Assembly: GCF_900102875.1 (NCBI RefSeq)
Contig: NZ_FNGH01000007.1
Span: 124,790 to 188,789, forward strand
DNA length: 64,000 nt
Direction of reading: 5' to 3'
From: Franzmannia pantelleriensis
GTDB lineage: Bacteria; Pseudomonadota; Gammaproteobacteria; Pseudomonadales; Halomonadaceae
In this document: piece by piece, positions 1 through 8,380 of the stretch
How the letters are laid out: each line of letters starts with the position of its first letter
Position numbering within the stretch: position 1 is the stretch's first letter
Translations under genes and position numbers: made by a program
Notes under the pieces: generated by a model
The model's input: only the letters and a program-made list of their open reading frames with translations
Told to the model about the DNA's origin: nothing
Databases searched by the model: none

Positions 1-55
1 CGCCAAGGCAAAAGTGGGAGCGATTTCAATCGCGATGGGGCTGCGTCAAGGCAAA
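1..55. repeat. REP-like hairpin flanked by a short direct repeat
   Basis: Positions 1-12 and 44-55 are a 12-bp direct repeat with one mismatch (CGYCAAGGCAAA). Between them lies GTGGGAGCGATT-tc-AATCGC, a small hairpin that resembles the REP elements of pseudomonads and halomonads. The copy may continue left of the window. The assignment to a repeat family is inference from its appearance only. Confidence 0.3.
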
Positions 56-71
56 TTATCTATCGCCTATA
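52..71. promoter_or_regulatory. Candidate PuuR operator upstream of puuB
   Basis: CAAATTAT, two or three bases, then CGCCTATA. It ends 19 bp before the puuB start codon. A near-identical block occurs at 11489-11507 in the puuA/puuD divergent promoter. Both genes belong to the same pathway and a PuuR-type repressor is encoded in this window, so a shared operator is plausible. The half AAATTATYT is close to a dyad. No binding evidence exists here. Confidence 0.4.
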
Positions 72-90
72 CACGATTTGGAGATGACTC

Positions 91-1380
91 ATGACCCAGA
101 CACCGGCTACCGAGCACGTGGCCTCCTACTATGCCGCCACGGCCACTGCCGGCGACGCTCGGCCGAGCCTCAGCGGTGAAGTGAACTGCGATGTGTGCGT
201 GGTTGGCGCCGGGTTTACCGGCATCTCGTCGGCGCTGCATCTCGCCGAGCGAGGCTACAAGGTGGTGGTGCTGGAGGCGGCGCGGGTCGGGTTCGGTGCC
301 TCGGGGCGTAACGGCGGCCAGATCGTCAATAGCTACAGCCGTGACATGGACGTGATCGAGGACAAGTACGGCCTCGACACCGCCCGTGCCCTGGGCGATA
401 TGGCTTTCGAGGGCAACCGCATCATCCGCTCGCGGATCAAGCAGTACGCCATCGACTGCGACCTCAAGGATGGCAACCTGTTCGCCGCCTGCAATGCCAA
501 GCAGCTCGAGGGGCTGCGCGAGCATCAGGCGCTGTGGCAGCGCTACGGCAATCGCGAACTGGAGATGCTCGAAGGCGAGGCGCTCAAACGCGAAGTGACC
601 AGCGAGCGCTACGTCGGGGCGCTGGTCGATCATTCCGGCGGCCACCTGCACCCGCTCAACCTGGTGCTCGGCCAAGCGGCGGCCTTCGAGGCGTTGGGCG
701 GGATCATTTATGAACAGTCGCCGCTGCTCGAGCTCACCCACGGCGAGCCGGCGCGGCTGCGAACGCCCGGCGGCACGCTGGTGGCCGAGCGCGTGGTGCT
801 GGCCGGCAACGCCTACCTGCAAGGGGTGATACCGGAGCTCGAGGGCAAGTCGATGCCCTGTGGTACCCAGATCGTTACCACCGAGCCGCTCGGTGAGCGC
901 GGTCGTGCGCTGCTGCCCAACGACATGGCGGTGGAGGACTGCAACTACCTGCTCGACTACTACCGCCTGACGGGGGATGGCCGGCTGCTGTATGGGGGCG
1001 GGGTCAGCTACGGTGGCCAGGATCCCACCAGCATCGAGGCGGTGATCCGTCCCAAGCTACTCAAGACCTTTCCCGCCCTTGCCGACGTCAAGATCGATTA
1101 CGCCTGGAGCGGCAATTTCCTGATGACGCTGAACCGCCTGCCGCAGTTTGGCCGGCTCAACGCCAATGTGTATTACGCCCAGGGCTACTCCGGTCACGGC
1201 GTGACCTGCAGCCACCTGGCCGGGCGGCTGATCGCCGAGGTCATCGAGGGCGAGAGCGAGCGCTTCGACGCCTTCGCCGGTTTGCCGCACCTGCCGTTCC
1301 CTGGCGGTCGGCTGCTGCGGGTGCCGCTGTCGGCGCTGGGGGCGTGGTATTACGCCACCCGTGACCGACTCGGCGTTTAG
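91..1380 (+). CDS. puuB: Gamma-glutamylputrescine oxidoreductase
   Basis: FAD-dependent oxidase of the DAO family, 429 aa. By family it oxidises gamma-glutamylputrescine to gamma-glutamyl-gamma-aminobutyraldehyde, the second step of the Puu pathway. The N-terminal dinucleotide fold has GAGFTG at residues 39-44, followed by GASGRNGGQ at 69-77. The C-terminal region keeps the GYSGHGVTC stretch. From memory it resembles E. coli PuuB end to end, including the last residues DRLGV. A GGAG ribosome site lies 7 bases before the ATG. The other puu genes are 9 kb away, separated by the one-carbon module, and a candidate PuuR operator lies just upstream. Confidence 0.9.
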   Translation: MTQTPATEHVASYYAATATAGDARPSLSGEVNCDVCVVGAGFTGISSALHLAERGYKVVVLEAARVGFGASGRNGGQIVNSYSRDMDVIEDKYGLDTARALGDMAFEGNRIIRSRIKQYAIDCDLKDGNLFAACNAKQLEGLREHQALWQRYGNRELEMLEGEALKREVTSERYVGALVDHSGGHLHPLNLVLGQAAAFEALGGIIYEQSPLLELTHGEPARLRTPGGTLVAERVVLAGNAYLQGVIPELEGKSMPCGTQIVTTEPLGERGRALLPNDMAVEDCNYLLDYYRLTGDGRLLYGGGVSYGGQDPTSIEAVIRPKLLKTFPALADVKIDYAWSGNFLMTLNRLPQFGRLNANVYYAQGYSGHGVTCSHLAGRLIAEVIEGESERFDAFAGLPHLPFPGGRLLRVPLSALGAWYYATRDRLGV

Positions 1381-1396
1381 TGGCAGGTAGAGGCAC

Positions 1397-3130
1397 TCAG
1401 AACAGCCCGCTGATCTCGCCGTGTTCATCGATGTCGATATGCGCGGCGGCGGGGTCAGCGCCGAGCCCCGGCAGGGTGCGAATATCGCCGCACAGCGCAT
1501 AGACGAAGCCCGCGCCGGCCGAGAGGCGCACCTCGCGCACCGGCAGCGTCCAGCCCTCGGGGGCGCCTAGCCGTGTTGGATCGGCGGAGAGCGACAGATG
1601 GCTCTTGGCGATGCACACAGGGAAGTGGCCGTATCCCTGCTGCTGGTAGTGCTCCAATTGACGGCGCGCGGTGGTCGAGAAGGCGACATCGTCGGCGCCA
1701 TAGAGGCGGGTGGCGATGCGTGCGATCTTGGCCTCGAGCGGCAGTTCGTCGGGATAGAGGTACTGGAAGTCGGCGCCGGCCGCGGCGCTCTCGGCCACCG
1801 CTTCGGCCAGCGCCAGGGCACCATCGCCGCCATCGCGCACGTGGCTGGAGACCACCGCCTTGACGCCCACCGCCGCGGCCAGGTCGATTATCGCACTGTG
1901 CTCGCTGGGGTGGTCCGACGGGAAGGCGTTGATCGCCACGACCGGGGTGATGCCGTGGGCGCGGATATTGTCGATCTGCTTGAGCAGGTTGGTGCCGCCT
2001 TCTTGCACTTGCTGCGGGTTCTCGGCCAGCAGCGAGTCGGGCAGTGGCTTGCCTGGCACGACCCGGTGCCGGCCGCTGTGATACTTCAGGGCACGCACCG
2101 TGGCCACCAGCACCGCGGCATCCGGCGTCAGCCCCGAGACGCGGCACTTGATGTTGAAGAAGCGCTCGGCGCCCATGTCGGCACCGAACCCCGCCTCGGT
2201 GATCAGGAAGTCACTGCCGTGCAGGCCGATGCGATCGGCGACGATCGACGAGTTGCCGTGGGCGATATTGCCGAAGGGGCCGGCATGGATCAGTGCCGGA
2301 GCGTGCTCCAAGGTCTGCAGCAGATTGGGCTTGAGGGCTTCCTTGAGCAGCGCGGCCATGGCCCCGGCGGCGTGTATCTGTTCGGCCGTGACCGCCTGGC
2401 CGTCGCGATCGTAGCCGATCACGATGCGGCCCAGGCGCTGGCGCAGGTCGGCCAGTGAATCGGCCAGGGCGAGGATTGCCATGACCTCGGAGGCCGCGGT
2501 GATCTCGAAGCTACCTTGACGCGGTACCCCGTCGACCGGCTCGCCGAGGCCCAGCACGATGTGGCGCAGCGCGCGGTCGTTGATGTCGATGGCACGCTGC
2601 CAGCGAATCTGCTGTGGATCGAGCTGGGGTTCGAGCCGATGGTGAAGGTGATTGTCGACCATCGCCGCGAGCAGGTTGTGGGCGGCAGCGACCGCGTGCA
2701 GGTCGCCGGTGAGGTGCAGGTTGATACGCTCCATGGGCACTACCTGGCTGTGCCCGCCGCCGGCGGCTCCTCCCTTGATGCCCAGGGTCGGTCCCATGGA
2801 GGGCTGGCGAAGCGCGACGCTGGCGCGATGGCCGAGTCGCTGGAGCCCCTGGGTCAGGCCGATGGCGGTGGTGGTCTTGCCTTCGCCTAGCGGCGTGGGG
2901 GTGATCGCCGACACCACCACATAGCGACCTCGGGGCTGGCCAACCTGTGCACCGATGGCGCTGAGGTCGAGTTTGGCGATGCCGCGACCATAGGGTTCCA
3001 CGGCCTCACCGGGAACCCCCAGGCGGTGGGCGATCTCCTCGATGGGCCATAGCCTGGCCGTGCGTGCGATACGCAGATTGTCGTTGACTGCCGAAGCGTG
3101 CCGCTCGGCTGCGGGAGATTGGCCGCTCAT
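1397..3130 (-). CDS. fhs: Formate-tetrahydrofolate ligase
   Basis: Interconverts formate plus ATP plus THF with 10-formyl-THF in the cytoplasm. The protein is 577 aa, slightly longer than the usual 555-560. It has the ATP-binding TPLGEGKTTT at about 79-88, the glycine-rich GGAAGGGHSQVVPM, FGNIAHGNSS, and the family signature VATVRALKYHSG, in which the usual GG is SG. AGGAGG precedes the ATG. It is transcribed away from a GlxA-type regulator and shares a neighbourhood with two GcvT-fold proteins and a MetF-like protein. It may therefore run in reverse here, releasing formate and ATP from methyl groups taken up by THF. That direction is inference; the enzyme identity is secure. Confidence 0.95.
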   Translation of the reverse strand: MSGQSPAAERHASAVNDNLRIARTARLWPIEEIAHRLGVPGEAVEPYGRGIAKLDLSAIGAQVGQPRGRYVVVSAITPTPLGEGKTTTAIGLTQGLQRLGHRASVALRQPSMGPTLGIKGGAAGGGHSQVVPMERINLHLTGDLHAVAAAHNLLAAMVDNHLHHRLEPQLDPQQIRWQRAIDINDRALRHIVLGLGEPVDGVPRQGSFEITAASEVMAILALADSLADLRQRLGRIVIGYDRDGQAVTAEQIHAAGAMAALLKEALKPNLLQTLEHAPALIHAGPFGNIAHGNSSIVADRIGLHGSDFLITEAGFGADMGAERFFNIKCRVSGLTPDAAVLVATVRALKYHSGRHRVVPGKPLPDSLLAENPQQVQEGGTNLLKQIDNIRAHGITPVVAINAFPSDHPSEHSAIIDLAAAVGVKAVVSSHVRDGGDGALALAEAVAESAAAGADFQYLYPDELPLEAKIARIATRLYGADDVAFSTTARRQLEHYQQQGYGHFPVCIAKSHLSLSADPTRLGAPEGWTLPVREVRLSAGAGFVYALCGDIRTLPGLGADPAAAHIDIDEHGEISGLF

Positions 3131-3251
3131 CGCCTTGCCTCCTGACTCGCCGTTGATGGGGAGTGCTGCCCACAGTATTCATGCCATGGCGGCGATGAAT
3201 TGTCTCGCCGACGTCAGCGGTGTTGGTCGCAGCGACAGTTGCTTGCATCCG

Positions 3252-3280
3252 TTGTCAATACATTACACTGGGATCATGAT
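3252..3280 (+). promoter_or_regulatory. Possible sigma-70 promoter of the GlxA-type regulator
   Basis: TTGTCA, a 17-bp spacer, then CATGAT, about 45 bp before the regulator start codon. The -35 box matches consensus at five of six positions and the -10 box at four of six. It lies in the 195-bp gap between divergent fhs and the regulator. Weak evidence, not tested. Confidence 0.3.
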
Positions 3281-3325
3281 AATGGCGTGCGACCGAGCAT
3301 TCGGCTGAGCGCTTGAGGAGGTGGC

Positions 3326-4372
3326 ATGCAAGGTCATGGAAAACCGCCCAACGGCCGCTACGATGTCGGCTTCCTGATGGTGCCAGGATTCTCCCAACTG
3401 GCCTTCTCCTCTACGCTCGAGCCGTTGCGCATGGCCAATCATCTCGCCGATCGGGAGCTCTATCGCTGGCACCTGATCAGTCGCGATGGTGCACCGGTGA
3501 CGGCCAGCAGCGGCCTGACCAGTAACGTCGATCACGGCCTTGAGCGCGCGCCGACGCCGGACCTGCTGCTGGTGTGCGCCGGCGTCGATGTGCAGCGGCA
3601 CTGCGATCGCGCCACCCTGACCTGGCTCAAGCGGCTGGCGGCGCGGCGCATCCCGCTGGGGGCGGTATGTACCGGCGGCTACATGCTGGCCCAGGCCGGT
3701 CTGCTGGATGGCTATCGCTGCACCCTGCACTGGGAGCATATCTCGAGCATCCATGAGGCCCGGATGTTTCCCGCCGTGACCTTCTCCTCGCAGCTGTTCG
3801 TCATGGACCGCGACCGCTATACCTGCTCTGGTGGCATTGCGCCGCTGGATATGATGCTCAACCTGATCGGGCGTCAGCAGGGGTTGGAGCTGGCCGAGGC
3901 GATCGCCGAGGAGTTCATTCACGAGCGCATCCGTGGTGTCGGCGATCGGCAGCGCACCCCGCTGCGGGTGCGCCTGGGGCATAGCCACCCCAAGCTGGAG
4001 GAGGTCGCCACGCTGATGGAGGCCAACCTCCAGGAGCCACTGTCGCTGGATGAGTTGGCCAGTTATGCCGATCTGTCGCGTCGCCAGCTGGAGCGCCTGT
4101 TCCAGCGCTACGTCGACTGCCCGCCGTTGAAATATTATCTGGAGCTGCGGCTGGTGCGAGCCAGGCTGCTGCTGCGCCAGACCCATATGCCGATCACTGA
4201 CGTTGCCCACGCCTGCGGTTTCATCTCGCCACCGCATTTCACCAAGTGCTACCACGACCGTTTCGGCCACTCGCCGAGCCGCGAGCGCAAGCGGCGCAGT
4301 GACCGCCAGGCCGAGGCCGAAGCCCTGCAGGTGGCCTCGCTGGCGGTACGCTCGGCCCCCGACGAGGTCTGA
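3326..4372 (+). CDS. GlxA/AraC-family transcriptional regulator (GbdR/ArgR-like)
   Basis: 348 aa. The N-terminal half (about 12-190) is a DJ-1/PfpI-type amidotransferase-like sensor domain with GAVCTGG (Cys115). The C-terminal half (about 230-325) is an AraC-type double helix-turn-helix. The opening VGFLMVPGFSQLAF followed by EPLRMANHL is typical of the GbdR/ArgR/CdhR group, which sense glycine betaine, dimethylglycine, arginine or carnitine. GAGGAGGT lies just before the ATG. The gene is divergent from fhs and convergent with the FAD-GcvT gene, so it is the obvious candidate activator of this one-carbon cluster. The ligand is unknown; a methylated amine is inferred from family and context. 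Confidence 0.85.
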   Translation: MQGHGKPPNGRYDVGFLMVPGFSQLAFSSTLEPLRMANHLADRELYRWHLISRDGAPVTASSGLTSNVDHGLERAPTPDLLLVCAGVDVQRHCDRATLTWLKRLAARRIPLGAVCTGGYMLAQAGLLDGYRCTLHWEHISSIHEARMFPAVTFSSQLFVMDRDRYTCSGGIAPLDMMLNLIGRQQGLELAEAIAEEFIHERIRGVGDRQRTPLRVRLGHSHPKLEEVATLMEANLQEPLSLDELASYADLSRRQLERLFQRYVDCPPLKYYLELRLVRARLLLRQTHMPITDVAHACGFISPPHFTKCYHDRFGHSPSRERKRRSDRQAEAEALQVASLAVRSAPDEV

Positions 4373-6940
4373 TCAACTCCGCGGCCGCTGATTGTCCGGG
4401 TCGTATAGCGCCCGATAGCCCACCGCGGCGACGCGCATCGGATAGTGGGCGCCGAAGTACTCCAGCAATAGCGTCTGCCCCTCGGTGGCGTAAGCGTTGG
4501 GCAGGTAGCCGAGTGCGATATTGCATCCCAGCGAGGGGCCGTAGGCGATGCTGGTGACATAGGCGCGGCGACCCAGCTCGTCCACCGGCACCTCGCCGCT
4601 GCGGGGATCGAGCAGCGGCGCCTGACCCACCGGGAAGCGAGGTGTGCCGCTGGCGTCGAGAGGGTCCTCCATCACCAGGGTGCAGAGATAGGAGGGCTGG
4701 CGCTGACGTTGGCGCTGCTCGAGGTGAGCGGCCTTGCCGTAAAAGTCGGCGGCCTTGACCTTGGGGCGTGCCAGACCCGCTTCGACGAGGTTGTAGTCGG
4801 TCAGCAGATCGACGTTCTGCAGCCGCAGGCTCTTCTCCAGGCGGCGGCTGTTGGCGTAGGTCTCGATGCCCACCGGCATCACCCCGGCGTCGAACAGCCG
4901 ATCCCAGAGGGCCAGGGCGTAGCTGAAGGGCACATAGAGTTCCCAGCCCTGTTCGCCCACATAGGAGATGCGGAAAGCCCACACCGGGATGCCCTGAAGG
5001 CGCAGTTCACGAGCGCTGGCAAATGGGAAGTTCGCGTCATCGAGAGCGTCGGGGGTGTCGGCCAGGGTCTGCAGGGTGCGCCGGGCATTGGGGCCCCACA
5101 GGCCCAGGGTGGCCAGACCGTCGCTGCGATCCTCGAGGTGCCAGTGGGTCAGGCTCAGGTCCTCGGCGCGGCGGGTGATCCACACCAGGTCACGATGGCC
5201 GGTGTCACCGCCACATACTACCCGCCAGGCGTCCGTGGCCAGGCGCACGATGGTCAGGTCCGAGTGAACGCCGCCGGCGGTATCCAAGAAGTGGGTATAG
5301 ACGCCCTTGCCGAGCGGGGTGTCGCCGCCGATCTTGGCCACCGAGAGCGTCTCCAGCAGTGCCTCGGCATCGCGTCCCGAGATATCGTAGATGGCGAAGT
5401 GGGAGAGATTGATCATCCCCACGTCGTCGCTGAGCGCCAGGTGCTCGGCATTGGAGACACGCCAGAAGTGTCGCTGGTCCCACTCCGCCGGGCGCGCCGG
5501 GACGCGTTCCAGATAGTCGGCGAGGCGCGTCTCGTTGGCGGCATAGCCGTGGGCGCGCTCCCAGCCCGCGGCCTCCATGAAATAGCCGCCTAGCTCCTGT
5601 TCGCGATGCCAGAAGGGGCTGCGGCGCAGGTTGCGGCCGTTGTCGAAGGGCTCGCGGGGGTGCACCGGCGGATCGTAGATCTTGCGCGCGATCTCCAGGC
5701 AGCGGCCATGCACGTGGTGCGGGGTCTTCTGCACCGGATAGAAACGCGCGATGTCGATGCTGCAGGGATCCAGCGTCGGGCGACCGTGGGTTAGCCACTC
5801 GGCGGTCAGCTTGCCCATGCCCGGTCCATCCTTGACCCACACCGCTTCGCAGAACCACAGGCCGCGGGTCTCCGGCGACTCGCCGACCAGCGAGCCGCCG
5901 TCCACGGTGACCGAGAGAAGGCCATTGAACGAGTGTTTGTCATCCCAGCCCAGCTCGCCTAGCAGCGGGGTGAGGTCCACGGCGCGCTCGAAGGCGTCGG
6001 CGATCTGGTCGGCCTCGAGATCGCGCATCGAGGGCGATAGGCGGGCCTGATCGCGTTCGAGGATATCGCGGGGGTGCACCAGGCGCGGCTCGCGGGCCTC
6101 GTAGTAGCCCCACTCGAGTTGGCCACCCTCGGTGGATTTGGGATCGCCGGTATCGCGCAGATAGGCGGAATTGCCTTGGTCGCGTAGCAGCGGGTAGCCG
6201 ATCTCCTGGCCGGTGCCGGCAAAGGCGTCGAAGGGACCGAAGAACATCAGCGGGTGCTCTACCGGCATCAGCGGTAGCGTGGCGCCACCCATGGCGGCGG
6301 GAATCGGCCCCCAGATGCCGGCACATACCAGCACCAGCGGCGTTTCGATATAGCCTTTGGCGGTCTCCACGCCGCATACCCGGCCGGCCTGCACGTCGAT
6401 ATTCAGCGCCGGCGTATCGGCGAAGACGCTGAGATGGCCGCTTTCGACCCCGCGTTCGATCAGTTCGCCGGCAACGCGCTGGGAACGCGGCACCACCAGG
6501 CCGGCATCGGGATCCCACATGGCCCCCAGCACCCGGTCGCGCTCGAGCAGCGGGAAGCGCTCGACCGCTTCGTCGGCATCGATCATGCGCACGCGGGTAC
6601 CGAATGCCTTGCCCGAGGCGACCTTGCGCTGTAACTCCGCCAGGCGTGCCTCGTCGCCGACCCGGGCGATCTCCAGGCCGCCGATGCGTTGATAGCGTCC
6701 CATCGACTCATAGAAGCGCTGGCTGTAGGTCGTGGTGTAGCACGACAGCTTGTCATGGGCGGTCATGAAGCAGAAATCGGAGGCGTGGGAGGTCGACCCG
6801 ATGTCCGAGGGGATGGCGGACTTGTCGAGGCCAACCAGCCGGGTCCAGCCCAGTTCGATCAGGTGGTGGGCCAGCGAGGCACCGACGATGCCGCCCTGAC
6901 CGATGATCACCGCGTCCGCGTGCTGAGGGAGTGTCGCCAT
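4373..6940 (-). CDS. FAD-dependent oxidoreductase fused to GcvT domains (dimethylglycine/sarcosine dehydrogenase family)
   Basis: 855 aa. The N-terminal DAO-type FAD domain (about 8-380) has GQGGIVGAS at 14-22 and STSHAS at 49-54. His52 falls where relatives such as DMGDH carry the histidine that binds FAD covalently. An FAO_M-like connector follows, then GcvT N- and C-terminal folate-binding domains (about 430-850). Family members oxidise an N-methyl group and pass the carbon to THF as 5,10-methylene-THF. AGGAGG precedes the ATG. It ends one base after the convergent regulator and is divergent from the DmdA-like gene. The domain order matches DMGDH or sarcosine dehydrogenase, but the STSH motif departs from the usual STWH, so the substrate is unassigned. 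Confidence 0.82.
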   Translation of the reverse strand: MATLPQHADAVIIGQGGIVGASLAHHLIELGWTRLVGLDKSAIPSDIGSTSHASDFCFMTAHDKLSCYTTTYSQRFYESMGRYQRIGGLEIARVGDEARLAELQRKVASGKAFGTRVRMIDADEAVERFPLLERDRVLGAMWDPDAGLVVPRSQRVAGELIERGVESGHLSVFADTPALNIDVQAGRVCGVETAKGYIETPLVLVCAGIWGPIPAAMGGATLPLMPVEHPLMFFGPFDAFAGTGQEIGYPLLRDQGNSAYLRDTGDPKSTEGGQLEWGYYEAREPRLVHPRDILERDQARLSPSMRDLEADQIADAFERAVDLTPLLGELGWDDKHSFNGLLSVTVDGGSLVGESPETRGLWFCEAVWVKDGPGMGKLTAEWLTHGRPTLDPCSIDIARFYPVQKTPHHVHGRCLEIARKIYDPPVHPREPFDNGRNLRRSPFWHREQELGGYFMEAAGWERAHGYAANETRLADYLERVPARPAEWDQRHFWRVSNAEHLALSDDVGMINLSHFAIYDISGRDAEALLETLSVAKIGGDTPLGKGVYTHFLDTAGGVHSDLTIVRLATDAWRVVCGGDTGHRDLVWITRRAEDLSLTHWHLEDRSDGLATLGLWGPNARRTLQTLADTPDALDDANFPFASARELRLQGIPVWAFRISYVGEQGWELYVPFSYALALWDRLFDAGVMPVGIETYANSRRLEKSLRLQNVDLLTDYNLVEAGLARPKVKAADFYGKAAHLEQRQRQRQPSYLCTLVMEDPLDASGTPRFPVGQAPLLDPRSGEVPVDELGRRAYVTSIAYGPSLGCNIALGYLPNAYATEGQTLLLEYFGAHYPMRVAAVGYRALYDPDNQRPRS

Positions 6941-7026
6941 GGCAGCCTCCTGTAAGCCGGTGACGGGATGCCTGGGATCAGGATAATCCAGTCCGCACCG
7001 CTGCGCTGTCCTGCGGCGACGCTGTC

Positions 7027-7073
7027 TTTGGTAGCGACGACAGCGACGCAGAGCGATGTCGCCGCCACCAAAA
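7027..7073. promoter_or_regulatory. Inverted repeat, candidate operator between the two GcvT-fold genes
   Basis: TTTGGTAGCGAC at 7027-7038 faces GTCGCCGCCACCAAA at 7058-7072. It is an imperfect dyad with TTTGGT/ACCAAA outer arms and GCGAC/GTCGC inner arms, centred in the 240-bp gap between two divergently transcribed catabolic genes. This is where an AraC-type activator would bind. Binding by the regulator at 3326 is inference. Confidence 0.4.
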
Positions 7074-7180
7074 TAGCCGGCGTCGTGGGTGACGTGCGCT
7101 ACCGCGTGGCGCGCTAGCTTCGCTAGTCAGAAGCGGCGCTGACGGCCGTTACGCCGCGCTGGCACGAGAGGAGGCAGGTC

Positions 7181-8377
7181 ATGTCCCACGTCATCGAAAG
7201 CGTCGAGCATACTCAGGCTGCACCCGAGATTCTGCTCTATCCGCGGATCCGCAAGTCGCCATTCTTCTACGCGTCACGGCGCCATGGGGTGCGCAAGTAC
7301 AGCGTCTACAACCACCACTATCACCCGCGCCTCTACACCGATCCGGTGGATGAGTACTGGGCGCTGGTGCAGGGCGTCACCCTGTGGGACGTCGGTGTCG
7401 AGCGCCAGATCGAGATCAGCGGTCCGGACGCCTTCGCCTTCGTGCAGCGGCTGGTGCCCCGCGACATGCGCCAGTGCCAGGCGGGGCAGTGCAAGTATGT
7501 CTTCGTCACTGCGCCGGACGGCGGCATCATCAACGACCCGGTGCTGCTGCGCGTCGAGGAGGACCGTTTCTGGCTGTCGCTGGCCGATAGCGACGTGCTG
7601 CTCTGGTGTCAGGGACTGGCCTACGGCGCCGCCCTGGATGTCACCATCCGCGAAGTGGATGTGGCGCCGGTGCAGGTACAGGGGCCTAAGGCCAAGGCGG
7701 TCATGGTCGACCTGTTCGGCGAGGCGGTGTTGGCGATGCCCTATTACCACCTGATGGAGGCCACGCTCGACGGGATGTCGGTGGTGATCTCGCGCACCGG
7801 CTACTCCGGGGAGATCGGCTACGAGATTTACCTGCGCGAGGCCAGCCGCCATGGTGAGGCGCTTTGGCAGCGGGTCTTCGAGGCCGGTCGGCCGCATGGC
7901 ATGCAGGTCATCGGTCCCTGTCACATTCGTCGCATCGAGGGCGGCATCCTCGCCTTTGGCTGTGACATCTGGTATGACACCAATCCCTTCGAAGTGGGCA
8001 TGGGCTACGACTGGATGGTCGACCTGCGCGGCGACGATGACTTCATCGGTCGCGCCGCGCTGGAGCGGATCAAGGCCGAGGGCGTATCACGCCAGCTGGT
8101 GGGGGTGGAGATCGACGGCCCCAGTGTCGGCCACTTCACCGATGGTGCCATGATCGATATGTTCCCGGTGCTCGACGATCGCGGCACGCGTATCGGCCAG
8201 GTCACCTCGGCCACCCGCTCGCCGCGTCAGCAGCGCAATATCGGCTATGCCATGGTACCGATCGAGTACGCCGAGCTGGGCACGCCGCTGCGCATCGACG
8301 CCAATACCGGGATGCAGGCGGCGCGGGTGGTACCCAAGCCCTTCCATGATCCGAGCAAGGCTATTCCCAAGGGCTGA
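7181..8377 (+). CDS. GcvT-fold aminomethyltransferase of the DMSP demethylase (DmdA) type
   Basis: 398 aa. A folate-binding GcvT N-domain is followed by a GcvT C-terminal barrel. Stretches such as SVYNH, WDVGVERQIEI, ADSDVLLW, VQGPKAKAVM and RTGYSGEIGYEIY follow DmdA closely. By family it moves a methyl group from a substrate to THF, giving 5-methyl-THF. Where I recall DmdA having a GNDMT..NTP-type segment, this protein has FGCDIWYDTNPFEVGMG, so substrate identity with DMSP should not be assumed. A MetF-like gene starts 3 bases after the stop, which fits recycling of methyl-THF. It could equally be one of the non-DMSP GcvT paralogues common in gammaproteobacteria. Confidence 0.8.
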   Translation: MSHVIESVEHTQAAPEILLYPRIRKSPFFYASRRHGVRKYSVYNHHYHPRLYTDPVDEYWALVQGVTLWDVGVERQIEISGPDAFAFVQRLVPRDMRQCQAGQCKYVFVTAPDGGIINDPVLLRVEEDRFWLSLADSDVLLWCQGLAYGAALDVTIREVDVAPVQVQGPKAKAVMVDLFGEAVLAMPYYHLMEATLDGMSVVISRTGYSGEIGYEIYLREASRHGEALWQRVFEAGRPHGMQVIGPCHIRRIEGGILAFGCDIWYDTNPFEVGMGYDWMVDLRGDDDFIGRAALERIKAEGVSRQLVGVEIDGPSVGHFTDGAMIDMFPVLDDRGTRIGQVTSATRSPRQQRNIGYAMVPIEYAELGTPLRIDANTGMQAARVVPKPFHDPSKAIPKG

Positions 8378-8380
8378 TTC

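Noticed and set aside
7181-8377. Straight call of DMSP demethylase dmdA
   Set aside because: Similarity is strong, but the central segment differs from DmdA and the neighbours suggest a wider demethylation role, so I kept the family-level name.
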